NCBI GenBank assembly: GCA_024138015.1
Contig: JAMXBB010000004.1
Coordinates: 80,387,613-80,451,612, forward strand
Length of the DNA: 64,000 nucleotides
Source of the DNA: Lumnitzera littorea
Taxonomy: Eukaryota > Streptophyta > Magnoliopsida > Myrtales > Combretaceae
Direction: 5' to 3'
The notes below the pieces were generated by a model, which was not told where the DNA came from, did not search any database, and saw only the letters and a list, made by a program, of their open reading frames with translations. Of the stretch, positions 37,900 to 46,400 are shown in pieces (position 1 is the first letter of the stretch; each line of letters starts with the position of its first letter). Position numbers and translations under genes: made by a program.

Positions 37900-39224
37900 T
37901 CAGAACAGGCGTAGAAGAGGACCTCCAATTGGAGCTTTACCTGCTCTAGAGGAAGAACCTCATATGCAACGTGATCGTATGAATGAGGTATTAGCTGCAA
38001 TACAAGCACAAAATGAACTGTTGAGGACATTTTTGGAAAGGGAACGTACTCCACCTGTACCTGCACCACCAGTAGAGGTTGATAGAGAAGTACCCTTGCC
38101 TCCTCCACCTCCAGTAGGTCAGGCAGGAATTGTGCCACCAGTGCAGCCTGATTTGAGATAGCAGCGTAGTATGTTGCCAGAGTTTATTTGCTGCAATAAG
38201 TATTTTGAAGGTTATGCTAGTCGACCGGATGAAGCTGAGGATTGGTTGAACCAAATAAAACGGTCGTTTGAAGCTTTTGAAGTACCACTACACCTTCAAC
38301 TCACTTATAGGACTTATATGCTTAAGATGCGAGCACGGACATGGTGGGAATCGAGACAAAGGAGTTTAAGAGATCCGATCACTTGGGAGGATTTCAGACG
38401 AGAATTTCTAGCTTATTATTTCCCTAGAAGCTTGAGGATAAGATATAGTGAAGATTTGTTGGACATAGTGAAGGGAACAAAAACAGTAGAGCAGTATGAA
38501 TCTGAATTTAATAGATTGTTGCAATTTGCACCGCTAGAATATCAGACTAGTGACCGACTAAAGATGTAAATATTTTCTCGAGGATTAGATCCTGAGATGA
38601 AGAGAAGGATGATAGAATTTGAACCAAGAAGCTTTATGGATATGGTTGAAAAGGCAAGAGTGTTGGATACAGCAAAAAGACAAAGTGAGGAAGCAAGTAG
38701 AAGAAAGGTTAATGTGTTTGGAAAACAACTTTTTGAAGGACCTGGAAGTAGTAGTAATAGCAAATTCAGAAGGATTATAAAACCCCAAGTTCCTATTTAA
38801 AGAAAAGCAATTGGCGGAGTTGTTAAATGCTAGAGATGTAAAGGAAATCATTATCCTAGGGAATATCCACAACTCCAAGGAAAATGTTTCTTTCGTGGTG
38901 ATAGTTCACATCAGGTGACAGATTGTCCAAAGAAAAATACTATTACATGTTACATTTGTAACAAAGTGGGACATTTCTCTATTGCATGTCCACAGCGTAC
39001 CACTGTCACTACTCAAGCAGTTAAACAACCACCATTGGTTATTGGACGCCTGAGTATGGGGAAAACAGTTGGAGGACCAACTTTGGGAAATACTCATTCA
39101 GCTCCAACTAATACTGCACGGGTATATAATTTGGAGAGTGAGTGGATCTATGAAGACATCCCCAGAGAAGAATTGGAGGATTATGGTAAACCTAAAGAGA
39201 TAATAGGAACTGAGCTTATTGCAG
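37900..39224 (+). pseudogene. gag: Gag polyprotein of the retrotransposon, broken
   Basis: Gag packages the element's RNA into cytoplasmic virus-like particles. One frame covers the region, with stops at 38159 (TAG), 38567 (TAA), 38798 (TAA) and 38831 (TAG), all explicable by CAG/CAA to T. Order: an Arg-rich start, a helical Gln/Glu-rich stretch, a Pro-rich linker (38070-38150), then a retrotransposon-gag capsid domain at about 38190-38640 with EDWLNQIKRSFEAF and FAPLEY motifs. The tail has three zinc knuckles. The first (about 38828-38868) has Tyr where the last Cys should be, the second (38885-38926) has Arg for the second Cys, and the third (38948-38989) is a perfect CX2CX4HX4C. An ATG lies at 37964, but Arg-rich sequence in the same frame reaches back to about 37900, so the true start may be in an upstream exon. 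The downstream end is at a GT splice-donor-like site. Confidence 0.85.
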
Positions 39225-39383
39225 GTATGTACATTTAAGTACTTTCTTGTGAATTATTGAGATTTGAGTATATAAAGTACATTTATAGTAGGATAATAAT
39301 AAGTATGTAGGCATAAGAAATAAGTAGAGAATAAGAATTTTGATAATAAAAGTATAAGGAGAAAACTTTTTATTATGATTCAG
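39225..39383 (+). other. Candidate intron 2 of the retrotransposon (gag to protease)
   Basis: A 159-bp AT-rich stretch with stop codons in all frames splits gag from protease. Its ends are GCAG|GTATGT at 39225, a strong plant donor, and ATGATTCAG|GA at 39383, a good acceptor. The split codon G|GA restores Gly and the reading frame continues into the protease domain upstream of the active site. The length is a multiple of three, so only the internal stops, not a shift, block read-through. Not proven without RNA data or related copies, but both borders and the frame agree. Confidence 0.65.
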
Positions 39384-39697
39384 GATATATTAAGATAGAT
39401 GGACACTCTGTTTATACTTTGTTTGACACGAGAGCTACGCATTCCTTTATATCACCTGAAGTGGTGAAAAGAGTAGGCTTGACTACCAATGCTACTGAAT
39501 CTAGCTTTGGTGTGAGAAGTCCAATGGGAAGCGTTACAATGGCAAAGGAAATGGTGAGAGGATGTCTGTTTCAAATTCAGGATGTCAATAGTAAGACTAA
39601 TATGATTCTCCTGGACATGGGGAAATATAACGCAATATTGGGGATGGATTGGATGACTAAAGTCAAAGCTAATGTTGATTGTCAGAAAAGAAAATAA
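39384..39697 (+). pseudogene. Retropepsin-like aspartic protease of the retrotransposon, inactive
   Basis: The protease cuts the Gag-Pol polyprotein. The domain starts a few residues after the proposed splice acceptor and carries the active-site region at 39425-39448, read as DTRATHSF. Family members have D-T/S-G-A-T-H-S-F, so the catalytic triad's Gly is replaced by Arg (AGA at 39431), consistent with one G to A change. ILGMDW near the end is the typical conserved block of plant gypsy proteases. The frame ends in a TAA at 39695, and coding continues in another frame, so a single-base loss near 39686 is likely. The family's usual domain length, about 100 residues, is present. Confidence 0.82.
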
Positions 39698-40776
39698 TAT
39701 TTGAAGTTTCTGATGGATTACAAGCAGAATTTAAAGGAGATTCAGTTATAGTAGATATGCAGGAGTTAAGTGTTATGGAGGTAAATATTGATGATAGCTT
39801 AATAAATGCAATAGAAATTGATCAAAAGAAGCCAACATTAGAGGAAATACGAGTAGTGAATGAATTTTCCAATGTATTTCCTGAAGAGTTACCTAGATTG
39901 CCACTGAAGAGAGAAATTGATTTTGTTATAGATGTAGTGCCAGGAATTGAACCTATTTCAAAGCCTCCTTATAGAATGGCCCCAATTGAATTGAAGGAGT
40001 TGAAGAAGCAGTTGGAAGAATTGTTGGATCAATGGTTCATAAGACCAAGTGTTTCCCCATGAGGTGCACTAGTGTTATTTGCTAAGAAAAAGGATGGATC
40101 ATTATGGCTCTGTATTAATTATCGGGAGTTGAATAAGGTGATCATTAAGAATAAATACCCACTTCCACGGATTAATGATTTGTTTGATCAGTTGCATGGT
40201 GCAAGTGTATTTTCTAGGATCGATTTAAGATCAGAATATCATCAATTGAGGATTAAACCTGAAGATGTACCAAAGACAGCATTTCGGATACGGTATGGTC
40301 ATTATGAGTTCCTCGTCATGCCCTTTGGTTAGACAAATGCACCTGCCACTTTTATGGACTTAATGAACCGTGTATTTAAGCCACTATTGGATAAATGTGT
40401 AATTGTGTTCATTGATGACATTTTGGTTTATTCTGCAACTCCTGAGCAGCATGAGAAGCATTTAAGGATAGTATTGCAAACTCTGCAGGAGCATAAGTTG
40501 TATGCAAAGTTATCCAAATGTGACTTTTGGCTACAGGAAATATCTTTTCTTGGACATGTGATTATAGGAGAAGGTATTTCTATAGATCTAGAAAAGATTA
40601 AAGCCATTGTAGAATGGAAAAGACCAGAAACGGTAACTGAAATTCGAAGTTTTCTAGGATTGGCAGGATATTACAGAAAGTTTGTTAAAGACTTTTCAAA
40701 AATCTCAAGGCCTTTTACTCAGCTGACCCAAAAGAATGTGAAGTATGAATGGACAGAGAGGCAAGAGAAGAGTTTT
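39680..40776 (+). pseudogene. pol: Reverse transcriptase domain of the retrotransposon, broken
   Basis: Reverse transcriptase copies element RNA to DNA from the tRNA-Met primer. It is read in the frame that follows the shift near 39686. The N-terminal block (FPEELPRLP..., about 39880) leads into the KKKDGSLWLCINYRELN motif at about 40080, then IDLRSEYHQL (40220-40250) with the first catalytic Asp, MPFG at about 40320, and FIDDILVYS at about 40405-40431, which holds the paired catalytic Asp residues. Gly of the usual RSGYHQ is Glu here (GAA at 40234). Stops are TGA at 40060, fitting TGG to TGA, and TAG at 40330 just after MPFG, where most relatives have Leu. The thumb and connection region follows with FLGHVI and FLGLAGYYRKF, and the frame is closed by TAA at 40777, where relatives have Gln. 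Confidence 0.93.
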
Positions 40777-41081
40777 TAAGAACTGAAAAAGAGGTTAGTA
40801 TCTGCTCCTATTCTGGTATTGCCTAATAGTGATGAATCTTTCACTATATACAGTGATGCTTCCAAAAATGGTTTGGGGTGTGTACTGATGCAAAATGGGA
40901 AGGTGATTGCTTATGCTTCTAGGCAATTGAGACCACATTAGCAAAATTACCCAGTGCATGATTTACAACTTGCCGCTGTGGTATTTGCATTGAAAATTTG
41001 GCGGCATTATTTGTATGGACAAAGATGTGAAATTTATACTGATCACAAAAGCCTTAAATATTTGTTTACACAAAAAAAGAG
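40777..41081 (+). pseudogene. pol: RNase H domain of the retrotransposon, inactive
   Basis: RNase H removes the RNA strand of the RNA:DNA hybrid. It follows RT directly in the same frame, after the TAA at 40777. SDASKNGLGCVL (about 40852-40887) carries the first catalytic Asp, and TDHKSLKYL near 41040 a later one. In the second motif, HDLQLAAVVFAL, Gln (CAA at 40966) stands where the family has catalytic Glu. This is probably a disabling change, unlike the C-to-T decay elsewhere. An in-frame TAG is at 40939. The frame is lost near 41071 in an A-run, where coding moves to a different frame for integrase; one lost A would explain it. Confidence 0.88.
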
Positions 41082-41642
41082 TTGAATATGAGACAAAGAA
41101 GATGGCTTGAGTGGATCAAAGATTATGATTTGGGAATTAATTATTGTCCAAGTAGGGTAAATGCAATAGCCAATGCGCTAAGTAGGAAGAATCATGCAGA
41201 AGTTGCATCTCTTCTTACTGATCAACAGAAATTGATCAAGGAGTTTGAAAATTTGAATTTGGAATTCTCTTGGCATGAAGTTGATGCAAAATTGTCAAAT
41301 ATAGTGATTGAGCCAACTGTGATAGAAAGAATTCGTAGAATGCAGCAGGATGACATTGCATTGAATCGAATCAAAGAAGAACTAGTAGTTGGGAAGTATA
41401 CTGATTTCAAAGTGGATGAACATGGAGCATTAAGGATGAATGATAGATTATGTGTAATTGATGATTTAAAGCTTCGAAAAGAGATCTTAAATGAAGCCCA
41501 TTCTTCTGGTTATTCTGTTCATCCTAGAGGAATTAAAATGTATCAAGATTTTAAAAAGAACTTTTGGTGGAATAAAATGAAGCAAGATGTTGCAGACTAT
41601 GTGATGAAGTGTGAGACTTGTCAAAGAATAAAAGCAGAACAT
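41082..41642 (+). pseudogene. pol: Integrase N-terminal zinc-binding domain, truncated by satellite
   Basis: The RNase H to integrase linker (MRQRRWLEWIKDYD, NALSRK) is followed by the H2C2 zinc-binding domain at about 41495-41625, with HSSGYSVH and CETCQRIK giving the two His and two Cys. This domain normally precedes the DDE catalytic core that joins element DNA to the genome. The frame is open from 41082 without a stop, but at KAEH (codon CAT at 41640) it runs into satellite, adding Gly-Ala-Leu and a TGA at 41652. The catalytic core and C-terminal end, including any chromodomain, are gone. The junction is blunt, sharing only CAT with the satellite's CTCATGGGG. Confidence 0.92.
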
Positions 41643-41760
41643 GGGGCGCTTTGACCGCCTTGGTGCGTCAGCTCATTAAGGGCACAATCCACGTCTTCTT
41701 CAAATTTTTAAGTCTTAGCCAACTCATGGGGCGCTTTGACTGCCTTGGTGAGTCAGCTCA

Positions 41761-42439
41761 TTAAGGGCACGATCCAAGTCTTCTTTAAATTTTTAGGTCT
41801 TAGCCAGCTTAAGGGACGCTTTAGCCGCCTTGGTGAGTCAGCCCATTAAGGGTACGATCTAAGTCTTCTTCATATTTTTAGGTTTTAGCGAGCTCAAGGG
41901 GCGCTTTGACCGCCTTGGTGAGTTAGCTCGTTAAGGGCACGATACAAGTCCTCTTCAAATTTTTAGGTCATAGCCAGCACATCGAGCACTTTGACCGCCT
42001 TGGTGAGTTAGCACATTAAGGACACGATCCAAGTCTTCTTCAAATTATTAGGTCTTAGCCAGCTCATAGGGTACTTTGACCGCCTTGGTGAGTCAGCTCA
42101 TTAAGGGCACAATCTAAGTCTTCTTTAAATTTTTAGGTCCTTGCCAGCTCAAGGGGCGCTTTGACCACTTTGGTGAGTCAGCTCATTTAGGGCACGATCA
42201 AGTCTTCTTCAAATTTTTAGGTCTTAGCCAGCTCGTGGGGCACATTGACCGCGTTGGTGTGTCTTTTCATTAAGGGCACGATTGAAGTCTTCTTCAAATT
42301 TTTAGGTCTTAGCTAGCTCAAGGGGCGCTTTGACCGTATTGGTACGTCAACTCAGTAAGGGCACTATCCAAGCCTTCATCAAATATTTAGGCCTTAGCCA
42401 GCTCAAGGGACGCTTTGACCGCATTGGTTAGTCAGCTCA
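41761..42439. repeat. Recent 679-bp tandem duplication, copy 1 (8 monomers)
   Basis: Eight monomers, 679 bp, repeated immediately as 42440-43118. By eye the copies differ at about four positions (TTTAGCC/TTTGGCC, AAGGGGC/AAAGGGC, GGTGAGTC/GGTAAGTC, CACATTG/CACTTTG). Both share a 1-bp loss (GATCAAGTC for GATCCAAGTC), which explains 679 in place of 680. Single monomers within a copy differ far more, so this is a late event. Confidence 0.93.
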
Positions 42440-43118
42440 TTAAGGGCACGATCCAAGTCTTCTTTAAATTTTTAGGTCTTAGCCAGCTTAAGGGACGCTT
42501 TGGCCGCCTTGGTGAGTCAGCCCATTAAGGGTACGATCTAAGTCTTCTTCATATTTTTAGGTTTTAGCGAGCTCAAAGGGCGCTTTGACCGCCTTGGTGA
42601 GTTAGCTCGTTAAGGGCACGATACAAGTCCTCTTCAAATTTTTAGGTCATAGCCAGCACATCGAGCACTTTGACCGCCTTGGTGAGTTAGCACATTAAGG
42701 ACACGATCCAAGTCTTCTTCAAATTATTAGGTCTTAGCCAGCTCATAGGGTACTTTGACCGCCTTGGTAAGTCAGCTCATTAAGGGCACAATCTAAGTCT
42801 TCTTTAAATTTTTAGGTCCTTGCCAGCTCAAGGGGCGCTTTGACCACTTTGGTGAGTCAGCTCATTTAGGGCACGATCAAGTCTTCTTCAAATTTTTAGG
42901 TCTTAGCCAGCTCGTGGGGCACTTTGACCGCGTTGGTGTGTCTTTTCATTAAGGGCACGATTGAAGTCTTCTTCAAATTTTTAGGTCTTAGCTAGCTCAA
43001 GGGGCGCTTTGACCGTATTGGTACGTCAACTCAGTAAGGGCACTATCCAAGCCTTCATCAAATATTTAGGCCTTAGCCAGCTCAAGGGACGCTTTGACCG
43101 CATTGGTTAGTCAGCTCA
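42440..43118. repeat. Recent 679-bp tandem duplication, copy 2 (8 monomers)
   Basis: Second copy of the eight-monomer unit at 41761-42439, near-identical to it. The next unit at 43119 starts like the first monomer but then departs, so the duplication ends there. More distant relatives of the same segment, marked by CATCGAGCAC or CATCAAGCAC, appear at about 47592 and 48442, 850 bp (10 monomers) apart. Confidence 0.93.
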
Positions 43119-43499
43119 TTAAGGGCACGATCTAAGTCTTCTTCAAATTTTTAGGTCTTAGCTAGCTCAAGGGGCACTTTGACCACCTTGGTGGGTCAGC
43201 TCATTAAGGGCACGATCCAAGTTTTCTTCAAATTTTTAGGTCTTAGCTAGCTCAAGGGGCACTTTGACCACCTTGGTGAGTCAGCTCATTGAGGGCATGA
43301 TCCAAGTCTATTTTGAATTTTAAGTCTTAGCCAGCTCAAGGGGCACTTTGACACGCTTGGTGTGTCAGGTCATTAAGGGCACGATCTAAGTCTTGTTCAA
43401 ATTTTTAAGGCTTAGCCAACTCAAGGTGTGTTCTTACCGCCTTGGTGAGTCAGCTCATTAGGGGTACGATCCAAGTCTTCCTCAAATATTTCGGTCTTA

Positions 43500-46400
43500 G
43501 CTAGCTCATAGGGCGCTTTGACCACCTCGGTGAGTCAGCGCATTAAAGGCACGATCTAAGTCTTCTTCAGATTTTTAGGTCTTAGCTAGCTCAATGGGCA
43601 CTCTAACCGCCATGGTGAGTCATTTCATTAAGGGCACGATCCATGTCTTCTTCAAATTTTTAGCTTGTAGCCAGCTTAAGGGGCGCTTTGACTGCCTTGG
43701 TAAGTCAGCCCATTGAGGGCACGATCCAAGTTTTCTTCAAATTATTAGTTCTTAGCCAGCTCAAAGGGCACTTTGACCGCCTTGGTGAGTCAGGTCATTA
43801 AGGGCACGATCCAAGTGTTCTTCAAATTTTTAGGTCTTAGCCAGACCATGGGGCGCTTTGACCGCTTTGGTGAGTCAGCTCATCAAGGGTACGATCTAAG
43901 TCTTTTAGAAATTTTTAGTTCTTAGCCAGCTCATGGAGTGCTTTGACCGCCTCGGTGAGTCAGCTCATTAAGGGCGCGATCCAAGACTTCTTCAAATTTT
44001 TTGGTCTTAGCCAGCTCAAGGGCGATTTGACCGCCTTGGTGAGTCGGCTCATTAGGGGCACGATCAAAGATTTCTTCAAATTTTTCGGTATTAGCCAGCT
44101 CAAGGGGCGCTTTGACCACCTTGGTGAGTCAACTCATTAAGGGCACGTTGCAAGTCTTCTTCAAATTTTTAGGCCTTAGTGAGCTCAAGGGGCGCTTTGA
44201 CCGCCTTGGTGAGTCAGAATATTAAGGGTACGATCCAAGTCCTCTTCAAATTTTTAGGTCTTAGCTAGATCATGAGGCGCTTTGACCGCCTTGGTGAATC
44301 AGCTCATTAAGGGCACGATGTAAGTCTTCTTCAAACTTTTAGGTCTTAGCCAACTCAAGAGGCGCTTTGACCGCCTTGGTGATTCAGCTCATTAAAGGCA
44401 CGTTCCAAGTCTTCTTCAAATTTCTAAGACTTAGCCAGCTCAAGGGGCGCTTTGACCACCTTGGTGAGTCAGCGAGTCAGCTAATAAGGGCACGTTGCAA
44501 GTCTTCTTAAAATTTTTAGGCCATAGTGAGCTCGAAGGGCACTTTGACCACCTTGGTGAGTTAGCTCATTAAGGGTACGATCTAAGTCTTCTTCAAATTT
44601 CTAGGTCTTAGCCAGCTCATGGGGCGCTTTGATCGCCTTGGTGAGTCAGCTCATTAAGGGTACGATCTAAGTCCTCTTCAAATTTTTGGGTCTTAGCCAG
44701 CTCAAGGGTGCTTTTAGCGCCTTGGTGAGTCATCTCATTAAGGGTACGATCCACTTCTTCTAGAAATTTTTATTTTTAAGCCAGCTCATGGGGCGCTTTG
44801 ACCGCCTTAGTGAGTCTACTCATTAAGGGTACGATCCAAGTCTTCTTCAAATTTTTAGGTCTTATCCAACTCATGAGGCGCTTTGATCGCCTTGGTGAGT
44901 CAGCTCATTGAGGGCACGATCTAAGTCCTCTTCAAATTTTTATGTCTTAGCCAGCATAAGGGGCACTTTGATCGCCTTGGTGAGTCAGCTCATTAAGGGT
45001 ACAATCCATGTTTTTTTAAAATTTTTAGGTCTTAGCCAGCTCATGGGGTGCCTTGATGGCCTTGGTGAGTCAGCTCATTAAGGACACGATCTAAGTCCTC
45101 TTCAAATTCTTAGGTGTTAGCCAGCTCATGGGGCGCTTTGACTGCCTTGGTGTGTCAGCTCATTAAGCACACAATCCAAGTCTTCATCAAATTTCTAGGT
45201 CTTAGCCAGCATAAGGGGCGCTTTGACTGCATTGGTGAGTCAGCTCATTTAGGGTACGATCTACGTCTTCTTAAAATTTTGAGTTCTTAGCCAACTTATG
45301 GGGCACTTTAACTGCCTTGGTGAGTCAGCTCTTTAAGGGTACGTTCTAAGTCTTCTTCAAATTTTTAGGACAAAGCCAGCTCATGGGGCGCTTTGACCAC
45401 CTTAGTAAGTCAACCCATTGAGGCCACGATCTAAGTTTTCTTCAAATTTTTAGGTCTTAGCGAGCTCAAGGGGCACATCGACTGCATTGGTGAGTCAACT
45501 CATTAAGGGCACAATCTAAGCCTTCTTCAAATTTTTAAGTCTTAACCAGCTCAAGGGGCACTTTGACGGCCTTGTTTAGTCAGCTCATTAAGGGCACGAT
45601 CCATGTCTTCTTCAAATTTTTAGGTCTTAGCCAACTCAAGGGGCGCTTTGACCGCCTTAGTGAGTCAGCTTGTTAAGGGCACGATGCAGGACTTCTTCAA
45701 ATTTTTAGGCCATGGCGAGCTCAAGTGGCGCTTTGACCGCCTTGGTGAGTCAGGTCATTAAGGTTACGATCTATGTCTTCTTCAAATTTTTAGGTCTTAG
45801 CCAACTCATGGGGCGCTTTGACCGCGTTGGTGAGTCAGCTAAATAAGGACACGATCCAAGCCATCTTCAAATTTCTAAGTCTTAGCCAGCTCATGGGGCA
45901 CTTTGATCGCCTTTGTGAGTCAGCTCATTAAGGACACGATCCAAGTCGTCTTCAAATTTTTTGGTCGTAGTCGTCTCATGGGTTGCTTTCACCACATTGG
46001 TGAGTCAGCTCATTAAGGGTACGATCCACGTTTTCTTCAAATTTTTAGTTCTTAGCCTGCACATGGGGCGCTTTGACCGCCTTGGTGAGTCAGCTCATCA
46101 AGGGCACGATCCAAGTCTTCTTCAAATTTTCAGGTCACAGCTACCTCATGGGGCGCTTTGACCGCCTTAGTGAGTCGGCTCATTAATGGCACGATGCTAG
46201 TCTTCTTCAAATTTTTAGTACTTATCTAGCTCAAGGGATGCTTTGACCGCCTTAGTGAGTTAGCTCATTTAGGACATGATCCATGTCCTCTTCAAATTTT
46301 TTTGTCATAGCCGGCTCAAGGGTTGCTTTCACCGCCTTGGTGAGTCAGCTCATTAAGGGTACGATCCACATCTTCTTCAAATTTTTAGTTCTTAGCCAGC

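Larger units (their letters stand above)
33134..41642 (+). mobile_element. Decayed, 3'-truncated Ty3/gypsy LTR retrotransposon (Tekay/Del-like chromovirus)
   Basis: A satellite-free insertion of about 8.5 kb that begins with TGTAAACCCC immediately after a satellite GGTAC. The order is 5' LTR, PBS, pre-gag ORF, gag, protease, reverse transcriptase, RNase H and integrase zinc finger, all on the plus strand. Protease before RT, RNase H then integrase is the Ty3/gypsy order. RT motifs such as FIDDILVYS and the integrase H2C2 region resemble the plant Tekay/Del chromoviruses, from knowledge of the family. It stops inside the H2C2 zinc-binding domain, where satellite resumes. The integrase core, any chromodomain, polypurine tract, 3' LTR and 3' target-site copy are absent. 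About a dozen in-frame stops and two frameshifts make it non-functional. The lineage assignment is by eye and less sure than the superfamily. Confidence 0.93.

Noticed and set aside
37896..39097. Minus-strand ORFs opposite gag (37896, 37991, 38542, 38585 and 38906)
   Set aside because: Shadows of gag, which is clearly identified on the plus strand by its capsid domain and zinc knuckles. The same holds for 41222-41410 opposite integrase.
33134..41642. Ogre/Tat-lineage assignment, suggested by the pre-gag ORF and intron
   Set aside because: The primer binding site is for tRNA-Met, whereas Ogre uses tRNA-Arg, and RT and integrase motifs look Tekay/Del-like. The likeness is noted, but the lineage is not adopted.
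43931..44119. Minus-strand ORF that looks like a 28-residue charged helical repeat (also 62897-63079)
   Set aside because: It appears only where a monomer has lost one base (84 bp, a multiple of three) and TTTTTAGG has changed to TTTTTTGG. The usual monomer has a TAA in this frame, so no repeat protein is encoded.
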